NCBI GenBank assembly: GCA_021613535.1
Contig: CP075495.1
Coordinates: 2,232,001-2,296,000 of the forward strand
Source: Adineta vaga
Lineage: Eukaryota > Rotifera
DNA: 64,000 nt
Direction of reading: 5' to 3'
Shown: positions 1 to 10,800 of the stretch, in pieces
Position numbering within the stretch: the first letter of the stretch is position 1
Layout: each line of letters starts with the position of its first letter
Position numbers and translations under genes: made by a program
The notes under the pieces: generated by a model
Databases searched by the model: none
Seen by the model: the letters and a program-made list of their open reading frames with translations, nothing else
What the model was told of the DNA's origin: nothing

Positions 1-2965
1 AAACTATTGATGACATGATTTGTTGATTAGAAATCATACCTAATGAACGTTTAGTATTCAATTTACTAAAGATAATACGTATTAAAATGAATGCATATTG
101 ATTTTTTAATTGATCGGAAAGATTTTGTTCGAGAAGAACACCTTGAATTAATTCATGAAAAGCTTTTCGACATGAACTTGGATTAAATAACGGTAGAATT
201 TCTTGTGAATGTTTAAGAAAATCTGATTGAATAATTGATTCTGGCATTTGATAACATGTTAATAGACAATGATAAGCAGATTGTTGAATAGAATTATCTG
301 TTGATAGAAGTAAACGAATGTAGAATTGATAGAGACGATATGGTTCAAACCATTGTTTATAATGATGAAATTGTTTGAGAAGATTTAAAATCGTTTCTAA
401 AGTTTTAATAGAAAATTTTCGAGATAATCGTTTCGATGAATTCGTTTGAATAATATATGATAATTTTGATTGACCAAATAGACCCAATGCTAATAAATGA
501 TCATAATATTCATTTGCAAAAAAATCGAAAATAATTGGTAGAAGAATTTTAGTTTTCTGTTCACATTCATTCGGAAAATGAGTTAACATTTGAAATAGAT
601 TGAGACGATATTGTATAAAATCAATTGTTTGATCATTGATTTCATATTCGCGTTTTTCTTCATTATTAAGATATTCTTTAACTAATTCATCGGTTATGAT
701 TTCATTCATTGGTAATTGATCACGTTGACTAATCAATTGAAATTTATCATTAAGTATCGACCAGAAATAAGTATGACCTATGTATTCAATAGCTTTATTT
801 CCATATGAACCAAGTAAATCCGTACAAACCGACCATAATGGAGTGAAATTTGCAGAAAGTAAACCAAGTAAATAATACATAGCTAAATGAAATGATGATG
901 AATTATTATTTAATACAATAAATTCAACGGATAATTTTTGAAGATAGATAAGTTTTGAACGATATTCATAAACATTTAATGGACATTCTTCACATAGAAG
1001 ACAATTGGATATCACATGATTCGAATCGGAAGTAAATGAAACAAGAATTCGAAGTGATAATAATCGAATTTTACTATTAAATGATGATAAATTACTTTTT
1101 AATAGATCAATAAATTTATCCGAATAATCTTTGTTTGGTGAATTCAATAGAAATGAAAGACGTGTAGAAAGTAAATAAAGTTCAGAATGATTATCACGTT
1201 GAAGTATTGTATACCAAAATTCTGTTGAAAATGAATGAAATGAAATGAGTTCGATTAATGTTAATGCAATTATTGATGATGAATTATTTAAAAATTGAGA
1301 AGAGATTCGTTCTAAATGTGTAGATGTAAATTGAATTGTATTGATCTCTTTATCCGATAATGAATGTAAAAGAATTAATGCACGCCAAAGTTGACCAGTT
1401 AACAAAATTTGTTCATCATCGATGTTAAGTAAAGTTTTTTGAATAAATGTTTTAATTAATTGTAATCCTTCATCACCAATCTTATCTTTACTCAAAAATT
1501 TCTTTTTCATTTTTAATAGATTCATTTTTTCTAATATAATTTGATCATTATCATTTGATAAGAAGATCATTTCAGTTTTTTTTCGTTCAAGAATTACAAA
1601 ATCCACAAAACAATTAATAGTTTCTTCTTGTTGATGATCTTTTGTTTTTAATAAAGTATGCCATAATCGTTGATAGAATTCATTGGGTAATTTATCAGTT
1701 AAATCAGTTTGAAAGATCTTTCGTGTTTCTTCATAACAAAACAATGATGGTGTTTGTTCAATAAAACGATAATAAATATCAATAAATTCTTTCGTAATAG
1801 GAATGAATTTCATTAATTTTCGAACAGTTTCATAATGAATTTTTAGAAACTCTTTATTATCATTCGATTTAATCATGGTAAGAAATTCTGAACATAAATT
1901 TAAATCATTAAACATTTTATAATCAATAAATAATTGAAAAATTTCATAGAATGTTTGATAAATAATCATTGAATTGTTAGATTTCTTCTTTTCTTTTGTT
2001 TGTTCAATTGTTCGATAAACATTCAATAAACAATTCCAAAGTATTTCGAAATGTTCTTTTGAAGTATGTTGAATTAATAAGGAATAGATTGTTTTTAAAC
2101 ATGTTTGAACTTGATTTGGTTTTTGTAGAAATTTATTCCAAAGAGTCGTTAATAATGTTTTCGTACATGAATGAAATGTTGATTGAACATTTTGACATGT
2201 TTCACTAAAGACTAATGCAAGACTTTCTAATTCCTCTTCATCACATTCTTTTCGATCGAAAAGATAATCAATAAATGATTGATAATTCTCGATTTTACGT
2301 AATAAATAAGCAAAAGATTCTGCTGCAAATGAACGAATATATTCATAATTTGTTGTTAAACTATTTGAAGATGAAAAAAGATATTTAGAATATAATTCAT
2401 ACAGATTAGCTAAATCTTTTAACATAATACGCCAAAGATGTTTGAATAGATATGTTAAACATTGAAAAACTTGTTCTAATAATTGTGTATTGATTTCATT
2501 TTGTTGATATTTACTACTAATTAATAGATTGATAATATCAACAAATAAATATTCTTTATAATAGGTATAGAAATCACTTTGTAAATCACGTGCTAATTGA
2601 ACAATTAAATCTAATAATGTTTCAATAATTAATGGATTATGTTCGATTATTGCATGATGAAGTGTAGAAAGAATTTGTTCACGATTGTAAACGACTTGTT
2701 CAAGTGAACTTGCTAATGGTAGAAGTTTTTTATGAAGTTTAGAATAGACTTCACTGAAATTGAGCATTGCCCAATGTTCGAGAGATTGATGGAAATGACT
2801 TGAACGAGTTAAATCTTCATTATCAGCAAGATTAGTTGTATCATGATAACGAATACGATGAACAACATTGATATTGATGTTATTCAAACGTTCATGAAGT
2901 GTTTGATATCGAAATGGACGATGATCTGGATTCTTTTCTTTAGAATTCTTCGATTTTTTTGCCAT
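1..2965 (-). CDS. UTP20: UTP20 (DRIM), SSU processome HEAT-repeat protein; N-terminal ~988 residues, partial
   Basis: The minus strand is open without a stop from an ATG at 2963-2965 to the window edge, about 988 codons in one exon. The start reads MAKKSKNSKEKNPDHRPFRY. Further in come FHQSLEHWAM, YLFKHLWRIMLKDLANLYEL and YIRSFAAESFAYLLRK. These match the conserved N-terminal block of UTP20/DRIM, where the family has 'FKxLWRxxVKDI..VY.LY' followed by 'IRxFAAESFxFLLRK'. UTP20 is a giant (~2,700 aa) nucleolar alpha-solenoid of the U3 small-subunit processome, needed for 18S rRNA maturation, so only about a third is here. The rest of the visible protein is helical and rich in L, K, N and S, as expected for HEAT repeats. 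A polypyrimidine tract ending in ttctag directly abuts the ATG, so the 5' end may be a trans-splice site. The lack of introns over ~3 kb is unusual beside the intron-rich neighbours. Confidence 0.9.
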   Translation of the reverse strand, partial: MAKKSKNSKEKNPDHRPFRYQTLHERLNNININVVHRIRYHDTTNLADNEDLTRSSHFHQSLEHWAMLNFSEVYSKLHKKLLPLASSLEQVVYNREQILSTLHHAIIEHNPLIIETLLDLIVQLARDLQSDFYTYYKEYLFVDIINLLISSKYQQNEINTQLLEQVFQCLTYLFKHLWRIMLKDLANLYELYSKYLFSSSNSLTTNYEYIRSFAAESFAYLLRKIENYQSFIDYLFDRKECDEEELESLALVFSETCQNVQSTFHSCTKTLLTTLWNKFLQKPNQVQTCLKTIYSLLIQHTSKEHFEILWNCLLNVYRTIEQTKEKKKSNNSMIIYQTFYEIFQLFIDYKMFNDLNLCSEFLTMIKSNDNKEFLKIHYETVRKLMKFIPITKEFIDIYYRFIEQTPSLFCYEETRKIFQTDLTDKLPNEFYQRLWHTLLKTKDHQQEETINCFVDFVILERKKTEMIFLSNDNDQIILEKMNLLKMKKKFLSKDKIGDEGLQLIKTFIQKTLLNIDDEQILLTGQLWRALILLHSLSDKEINTIQFTSTHLERISSQFLNNSSSIIALTLIELISFHSFSTEFWYTILQRDNHSELYLLSTRLSFLLNSPNKDYSDKFIDLLKSNLSSFNSKIRLLSLRILVSFTSDSNHVISNCLLCEECPLNVYEYRSKLIYLQKLSVEFIVLNNNSSSFHLAMYYLLGLLSANFTPLWSVCTDLLGSYGNKAIEYIGHTYFWSILNDKFQLISQRDQLPMNEIITDELVKEYLNNEEKREYEINDQTIDFIQYRLNLFQMLTHFPNECEQKTKILLPIIFDFFANEYYDHLLALGLFGQSKLSYIIQTNSSKRLSRKFSIKTLETILNLLKQFHHYKQWFEPYRLYQFYIRLLLSTDNSIQQSAYHCLLTCYQMPESIIQSDFLKHSQEILPLFNPSSCRKAFHELIQGVLLEQNLSDQLKNQYAFILIRIIFSKLNTKRSLGMISNQQIMSSIV

Positions 2966-3336
2966 CTAGAAGAATAATTATGAAAGAAAAAAGAAGTTCT
3001 TCAAAGATTATGATTCTTTTTATATGATGTGCACTTTTGAGTTTGGTTAGATCGGAGAGGTTAATTTGAATTTGGAATAAGAGAAATATTCTGTGGATAG
3101 CCAATCAGAAGTGATACACTAGCGACATCTGATGATGAACATATCATATCTACATTGAGATGATATTCTACGAATTGTTACTTATTGTGGTTTCGATAAA
3201 ATATACTTAACAGTGTATGATCACATTTTTTTTAGTATCGGATGATAAATTTCTTTCTTAAATCAACAACGTAAATATTCAGATCTACAGTAAAAACTAG
3301 TTTTTATTGTCATTTAGTACGTTTATTGTATCTCTA
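2966..3336. other. Intergenic, UTP20 upstream region
   Basis: About 370 bp between the UTP20 start and the stop of the next minus-strand gene. It holds the pyrimidine-rich acceptor-like sequence immediately before the UTP20 ATG. I see no other coding or repeat signal. Confidence 0.5.
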
Positions 3337-4455
3337 TTACGGATATTGACAAAATGATAATGCATAGCCATAATTATTTAACATATAAAAGGTATATTTG
3401 GATGCTCTCCCAATTACTTTACTTCCAAGAGTATACTTTGCTAGTAAATTGCCTTGAATATCGTAAACAAAAGAATTATTTTTTGTTGGATTATCTTGTT
3501 CAATATATAATCGACTTGAAGCGTCCAAAAACAATTCTTTACTTGAAAAATTTGACATTAAAAGAACTGGTGTTGCCGATACACCTTGAGTTAAATCGAT
3601 ACGTCGTAAACCATTTGATGAAGTAACATACAATTGTTGATTTAAAATACGAGCCCACCAATTGGTTGTATTCGCTATTGTTATATTAAATAACGGTTGA
3701 TTCGTTGTTACATTTCGTACATATATTTTGGAACCTCCATTCGTCAATGCTACTAAATAATCATCCGATAAATAAGCAGGATAGAAATTAGCACTGGAAT
3801 CAGTCCAGTTTTGAAGCGTTGTATAATAGTACATATCGTATGTTGTACGGCTTGTGAGAAGAAAACTTCCCAGAAAATTCATATCAAAACTGTATATAGT
3901 AAAAGGAAATGTCATATTCGAAATGAGTGTCAATGATGGCCAGTCAAAAATTTGAACGACTCCTGAAGTAAATGATGGTAAGTAGAATCGAGTTGGAAAA
4001 ATAATTGGATAATATGTCCTTAGAACCCATGTTTGTGTGAAACGAAGATTATCCAATGCATACTGAACTGTAACAGGAGGTTGAATACTTTCCGGTAAGC
4101 CAAAACAAATATGTTGAGGTTCACTAAAACCATTTGGACAGAGATTAAAACTAATAACAATACTCATCGTTGTGGTCATGCTCACAATTCGACCAACAAA
4201 TGAATTCTCTTCGAAGAGAGAACACATCGTATCAGATGTTGAATCAAAATAAGTTGCAGTTCGACAATAATCGTTATCATGACATAAATAAATACAATCA
4301 TGAAGTGTATTTATTGGAAATATACCGATTGTATGAAGATGATAGGCAGGAATATATTTAGAATCATGAGAAAGTTGAATGTTAGCAACTCGAATTTCAT
4401 GTAAAATTGAAAGTTTTATATGAGTGAAAGCGAGTATTAAAATAATGGCAAGCAT
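3337..4455 (-). CDS. Secreted or membrane-anchored protein with PAN/apple-like module and propeller-like C-terminal part
   Basis: A single-exon frame of 372 codons from the ATG at 4455; the frame is open a little further upstream but without an ATG. The protein begins with a hydrophobic segment (MLAIILILAFTHIKLSIL), a signal peptide or signal anchor. Residues ~35-85 carry a cysteine pattern (LHDCIYLCHDNDYCRTATYF, then MCSLFEEN) like PAN/apple modules, which mediate extracellular protein or glycan contacts. The remainder (~130-370) is beta-rich with several N-x-S/T sites. It has recurring 'D..S/L..YV..G' blocks suggesting a WD/NHL-like propeller; that fold is an inference. Similar intronless extracellular proteins are numerous in bdelloid genomes, to my knowledge. 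The specific function is unknown. Confidence 0.65.
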   Translation of the reverse strand: MLAIILILAFTHIKLSILHEIRVANIQLSHDSKYIPAYHLHTIGIFPINTLHDCIYLCHDNDYCRTATYFDSTSDTMCSLFEENSFVGRIVSMTTTMSIVISFNLCPNGFSEPQHICFGLPESIQPPVTVQYALDNLRFTQTWVLRTYYPIIFPTRFYLPSFTSGVVQIFDWPSLTLISNMTFPFTIYSFDMNFLGSFLLTSRTTYDMYYYTTLQNWTDSSANFYPAYLSDDYLVALTNGGSKIYVRNVTTNQPLFNITIANTTNWWARILNQQLYVTSSNGLRRIDLTQGVSATPVLLMSNFSSKELFLDASSRLYIEQDNPTKNNSFVYDIQGNLLAKYTLGSKVIGRASKYTFYMLNNYGYALSFCQYP

Positions 4456-5436
4456 GACAATGTTTTCACCTGCAGAATACACCTTGCTTTAATTGAAAAT
4501 ATTCATTTATATATCGAATAGTTTAATGTATATCGTATCTTTGTTGCACTTGAAATCTAATGATTCTTTTTGAAGAACTATTTTTCTGTAGAAATACTTT
4601 TCAACTGATAAAAAGAAAGTTTCAAGTAGTGCATCTCAATGAACAGCAAAAATGTCCTTCAAATGACACCATTAGTCCACTTTTCTTCCATTATTTTTCT
4701 AGTACAAAATTCATCGCAAAAACATGAATGAATTCTATTTGAAAAAAGATTGATAGATGATATTTACATCTCAAGTGACCTTTCATCGAATTACTTCTGT
4801 CATATTGATAGAATGACAATAGTTATCATATATTCAAACTTCAATCATACTCTTGTTTAATTCACTCAAGATGATTTCCAACTATCTCTGTTTCCATCTT
4901 TTTCATCAACAGAGTCTTTCAGTTCAAATAACGGACAGATTTGCAACAGATGTATGATTGATATTTACAAACATCAACTCTTAATTATAATAAACATTAA
5001 AATATTCTATTGAATCAGATTCTGTCTTGATGGTTACCATAGTAGCATATTGTTCTACTTTCTTCAAACCATATGTGAAATCTGTCAATATGTTATATGA
5101 ATTAAATAGCCAATTAGAGACAGATATGAATTATATTAGAATTACTTCCATATCTCGATTGATTATATACTTCTGTAAACTATCATTTGTCGTGTTATCA
5201 ATCATTCTAGTAATGATTTCTTAATGATCATTATTTGTACATTTTCTCTCGAGTCAAATAAAGATTAAGTTAATCCCTGAAAAGAAATAATTGGTAACTC
5301 TGATCAGAAATCTTAATCATTAATAAAAAAAATACTTTCTATTTTGTAAAATATGACTATAAATGGTATATAAAAAAAAACTGAATCATTCGAAAGTAAA
5401 ATATAATGTACTTTTCTTTTATAGTTAAGAGGCATT
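4456..5436. other. Intergenic, no gene seen
   Basis: About 980 bp of AT-rich sequence between two minus-strand genes. A 65-codon plus-strand frame at 5027-5224 has no recognisable domain, and nothing around it looks like an exon partner. Parts will be the HVCN1 3' flank and the promoter of the PAN-like gene. Confidence 0.4.
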
Positions 5437-6489
5437 TTATGAATATGTAGTTGTTTTTTTAAAACCTAATGATGACGATGTTGAACGTACTTTTTCAAGA
5501 GCATCTTGTAAATTTTGTGCAATACCTATAACGGCATTTCTTGACGATGGTTTTGGACAATGTGTCAATATTGAATGACATGACTGATCGATTGTCGTAA
5601 AATTCTCAATAATGTTATCAACATTTTGTCGAGTTAAATCTTGCCGAAGTTCTTTTGTAACTTCTGTTTTCTTACTTAAAACATCTAAAAGTAATTCAAC
5701 TATTTGTGTATAAGTATTAGCTAAATCTTTCTTCGCTGTTTCATCTTGTGATCGTATTGATTGAGCTACACCTGTAATTTAATAATTCGAAAAATGAAAT
5801 CATTCAAAAACAAATCATGACTTACTGTTAATAATTCGTACCTAAAAGAAAATCCAAATAAAATTTACATGTATGTGAAATGTACTTACAATACGCCATA
5901 AACGAAGTGATATGAATAATAGAGAAATTTCCGCTAATGCACTTTGTCGTTTAGCAAAATAAACATCAACAGCAAATGAAACAATAACAATAATAGCATC
6001 TAACCATTCCATTTTTTTCTCTCGAAAATTCCACCATTTCTTTCCAAATGCATAAATTTTCGTTAGAACTTCAACAACGAATATAGCTAATAGAAAAATT
6101 GAACCAAAATGTAAAATTTCAATGGCTAATTCTAATCCTGGACATTCTTTTTCTTCCTTATCAGATTTGCCTGTATTTCGTGAACATTTGTTATTTAAAA
6201 AGAGAAAATCAAGCATTAATTCTGCAATAACCAAAACACAATCAACAAGAACAAGTACAATAATTCCAATATGAAAGATAGTTTTTTCTACAATATGCAT
6301 AATCTTGCGTTGATGTTTAAATTTAACATTCCACCATTGATTAAAACACGAACAACATTTATCATGACAACAATTTTCACTATCTGGTTCATTGGATTCT
6401 TGATCGAATTGTTCGATTGTTGTTAAAGTATTTTTTGGAATCTGTTTATTAGGTAGATCTACTGCAAATGGTGAATTTGATGTAGCCAT
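5437..6489 (-). CDS. HVCN1: Voltage-gated proton channel Hv1, 3 exons, ~316 aa
   Basis: Exons 5890-6489, 5826-5841 (only 16 nt) and 5437-5771, joined by 48- and 54-bp GT..AG introns. This joining keeps frame and restores the S4 signature: exon 1 ends in ..SLRLWRI, the micro-exon gives VRIIN, and exon 3 continues SVAQSIRSQ. S1 (~70-95) contains the selectivity-filter aspartate in VLVDCVLVIAEL. S2 is ~125-147. S3 has EWLDAIIVIVSFAVDVYF with its conserved acidic residues. S4 carries three arginines in the RxWRxxRIIN pattern. Hv1 is a voltage-sensor-only channel extruding H+ across membranes, usually a dimer held by a C-terminal coiled coil. The ~110-residue helical tail fits that role. The cytosolic N-terminus has a cysteine cluster (CCHDKCCSCF). 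Confidence 0.93.
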
Positions 6490-7864
6490 TTTATTTTAAT
6501 ATTCAACTTAGTTTGAGAGCAAAAAAGGTTATATCACACGCACTGTCTTATCAGTTGCAAAAGAAAAGCGAACGAAAACGATAACACGAAAAATTATCTT
6601 ACATTTTAGTAAAGAGAATAAATACTTAATTCTATTAAGCTGTGCGAAAGAAAAAAGAGAGAGAGAGAGAGATTGATTATTTCGATTCTCGATGGAATGA
6701 ATCGTAGTAATCAATATGTATGATAATTTATTGAATTGAATTAATATTCAGTTTGAAAAACATCTTCACAATTAAACATGTAAAATTCTAATCAAACTAA
6801 TAAGAATGTTCGTGCCTAGATTACTCATTAGAAGAAAGTATGTTTTCCGAAGTTCTATCGAAAGGATTCTTGACACATCTCGACTAGAATAATATGTTTT
6901 CTAAAAACAAATTATTTCATGTCACATACAATGATTGACGCAGCTTCTCATTGTTCTTTCTTTTGCAAAATTAAACACGAGAAGAAAAACATTTATATAG
7001 CCATCAATTGCTTTGATAATATCCATTAACAACATGACAAACGTGTATGTTCTAAATTTGGATAATCTACACTATTCAACTTTCCTCTTCAAGTAATATT
7101 ATTGCATTTCTCGAGAAACCTATCTATCTAATTTGATATTTCATCTTGTTGATTTTCCCTCGATAATGAAATTCAAGATGGAGACAGTTGATAAATTTTT
7201 GACGGTTAATGACATTTTCTTCAACTAAACAATTGATAAGTAGAAGATATTCTCTGTCTTCTTTTTTTATTTTTGCCAAAAGGGAAAAACACATTCAATA
7301 CAAGAAGAAAGAGAGAAAGAAAGCAAGAAAAAGCACAACCGGCTTATTGAATGTTTCGTAAAAAGTAAATTCGTTCAATAAACAAGAATAGATGAAAGTC
7401 GTGCGTAAAGAAATCTAATTCATACAGATATTCACGCTTTTACATGAGAATTCATAGTAAAAAACACACATACATAGAAAGAAAAACGATGGAAGCATCG
7501 ATTAATTTTGCAAGTACACGAGAATTTCTTCTTTGTCTTTGTAAAAACACTGATGATAAAATTAGTTTTATTTGGCAAAAAACAAAAGAAAGAAAACAAA
7601 AAGTTTTTTTTATATAGAAATAAATGTATGTATGTATGTATGTATATAGATAAGAGAACAGAATTTCTATATAGAGGAATCAAATTGTAAAGAAAAGAAA
7701 AACAACACAAAGAACAGGAAAAAAAAGCAAAGAAACAAAAGATTTTTCCTTCATTTTGCCTTCATGTCAGATCTTAGTTACTTATCGGCGAAATATGAAA
7801 AACGACTAGACCACATGATTTGTTTATATGACTATTTTGGTTAATAGAATAGAATTGATAACTA
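6490..7864. other. Intergenic between HVCN1 and the multi-PDZ gene
   Basis: About 1.4 kb of AT-rich DNA with purine-rich simple sequence, including a (GA)n tract near 6655-6670 and an (ATGT)n tract at 7624-7646. Short frames on both strands (for example 7432-7710) overlap each other and are low-complexity K/F/C-rich. I see no gene. Confidence 0.5.
7624..7646. repeat. (ATGT)n microsatellite
   Basis: Tandem tetranucleotide ATGT, about five to six units, in the 3' flank of the multi-PDZ gene. Confidence 0.8.
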
Positions 7865-10800
7865 TCATCTATCGTTGAGTTTATTTGCTGATAAACGTCG
7901 AAAATTTGATGAAGATGAACGGGAACGATTTTTACGATCATTTCCTACTGAATTTTGACGATTTTGCACTTGAGTACTAGCTTTCAAACGTCCGATTTTA
8001 ATATTTACACGACCATGCGGAAGTGTCTAAATAAGATAAAGTAAACACATTTTATTCTAACGGAAGACAAATTTCCTTGTTTTTTTCTCGTACCTTCAAT
8101 GTGTAAGCAACATGTTCGTACGCTGCTGTTCGAAGATCTTGCCCATTGACTTCTAAGATTAGATCACCAGACATTAATCGACTATCTTTTTCTGCACAGC
8201 CACCTTCCAACTAGATAAGAAGAAAAAGAAAATATTAATGCCCTGGAGGAAAACTTTCTACTTACAATATGAGAAATGAATACACCGAAACCGTGCCGCC
8301 GTCCAATAATACTAAACCCTGGAAATGAGGAAAGAAAAAGCTGTCAATAGAAATCTTTTATTGACGAATAGAAATCTTACCAAGTCCTTTGCCCGATTTT
8401 TTAATTAATTCAACGTTCAAAACATCAAATTTATCTTGTTCATTCATCATTTCAGTTAGCATTTTGCCTCGTATAATTACGATACTAACTATATTCGTTG
8501 CTTGCCTTAATGCTTGAATAGCTTCTTCATGTGTCGCAGTTCGTAAATCAATTGAATTAACTTCAAGAATTTGATCACCAACAAGTAAACGACCATCACG
8601 TTGCGCAGCACAACCATCATATATGTCATGAATAATAATTCCGGACTAAAAATAAAGACATATAGCAATTTTTCTATAATTCTAACTTATAATTTTACCA
8701 ATTGAGTATCCGATCCACCAACAACTGAAAGTCCAAGACCAGATTGTCCACGATCAATTTCAATAAGAGTTTCTTGTCCAACAGGAACTGATCGTGTACG
8801 AGGATCATCTTCTTTGATACTTTCGGAATCATCTGAAAAACAATTTTAGAAATATAAAAATGAATATTTTCATGTAAATTTACTTGGAGTTAACATAGGT
8901 AAACTTTCTGTTTGATTGATATTAACAACGATCGGTTGTGGTTGTGGTTCCCGATATGGTATACATGTTAAATGTATTTGATTACTATTCGCACGTTCTA
9001 ACATACTTTGTATATCAGTAAATTTCAAGGAGTCAACTGGAGTTCCATTGATTTGTGTTAGATGATCACCAGCACGAATATCTTGCTGCAAAGAAAGGAA
9101 TAGGATAGTTTTGTTTTTCTCTTCAAAACGTATTTACCTGGTCGGCAGGTCCATGCGGTTGAACACTTTGCACCCAAATTTCATTATCATGTTGTGCTAT
9201 AGTTAAACCAAATGAACCTTTTTGATCCTGAAAATTCATGCAAAATATTCATATATGAAGGAGAAACATGTATATAGTTACGAACTTTATTTAATATGAG
9301 AGTAATCGGGGCACCAGGTGTCGACATGGAAATACGTCGCATTACTTGTATTGAAGATGATGGTACTTGTTTTCGAGTTAGATGCTCAGTTGACGAGGGT
9401 GTTGAAACTGATAGCGATGACGAAGAACTTGAAGACGATGACATATTAGAAATATGCGTTGTTACAGCACCGTTCGCTGTTGCTCTTTGTAGGAGTTTAG
9501 GGAAATTATCATCCGTTTTCTCTTTACTAGGTGATGATGTACTGACGTCTGAAGGCAAGTTACTACTTGTTTGTCCTGATAGTTGATTTGCTTGCATGAT
9601 TGTAGAAGAATGTGTAGGTGATGTTTTATCTAATAGGATAAAAAAGAACAATATGCAAATAAGTTTTTCTTTTATTTAAATAAGAATGACAAACTTTTGT
9701 TTAGTTCAATTGGATTATGTTGAGGAGAAGAACTTGATGTTTGAAGTGAACTTTCTAAATATTTGTCATTTGCATGATTTCCTTGTTCATGCATTAATGA
9801 GCATGATAAAGTTGTTGTTATTGACGAGGGAAGTGCTGATAATGATTGGTCATTTCCATATACGCCCGATTGTTGATCAACGGATGATGGAATGAAACGA
9901 CGAGTAGAAGAACTACCATCGGAAGAAATAGAATGCATGTCTGTGATCGTTGTATGACTACAAATATTATGATTTAATAATGAAACTTCGTTGTTGCCGG
10001 TTTGAACGTCAGTTGTTGTTCTTATTTGATTAGACGATGATGACGATGATAATGTTGGCATTTGTTCAGTAACAGAAAATTTTTCATCCCCAGTGATTGG
10101 CGTTATTTGGGAAATCGAACATTTCTTTTCATTCGTCTTATTTTTAATATCTTCGCTCTCATCAAATGGATGTGAGGAAAGCGGAAAAGCCGATGTCGAT
10201 GTTAGTCTATCGTCATTTTCTTTCTGTTCATTGACATCCGGTTGCTGCCTTGGGACATGAACATGCTGATGATGATGACTAGCATCGTTTGTCATCTGTT
10301 GTTCTGACGGATGTTGAGATGAAGATAATGGTTGATTTCGTACTAATTTGTTAGAAACTGATGTGAGGTGAACATCAGAAGATGCCATAGCCGTTGCCTT
10401 AATTCGGAAATAAACTCAAAAATTTCTACTAATCAGTAACAGATTAAACATACTCGTAAACGTACTGCTACAGCATGTTGATTATTTAAAGCCATATCAC
10501 TAATTGCATTGGGATTTCTATTTTGAAAATAGAATAATAATAATAAAAGAAAATGAAAAGCAAAATTTATTCTTTACCGAAGTAAGACAAAATTCAATGT
10601 ATCCGCTTTAATTGATTTGATAATTGGTGTAACTGTTGAATGTGCTTTACCCAAAAGGATTTCTCCATTAACCTAAAAAACAATAACACAAATCGTTTTC
10701 CTATTTAGCTTGCAAAATAAATCATCGAAGAAAGAAGAAAAAGAACGTTCTTATTTGTTCTTTACATGAACATGTCAAAAAGTAACATAGATTGATTTTG

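Noticed and set aside
3354-4361. Plus-strand frames over the PAN-like gene
   Set aside because: Antisense shadows of the 372-codon minus-strand gene that carries signal peptide and cysteine pattern.
9296-9586. 96-codon plus-strand frame
   Set aside because: Exactly antisense to a Ser-rich exon of the multi-PDZ gene; composition (D/E/V/C) is the complement shadow.
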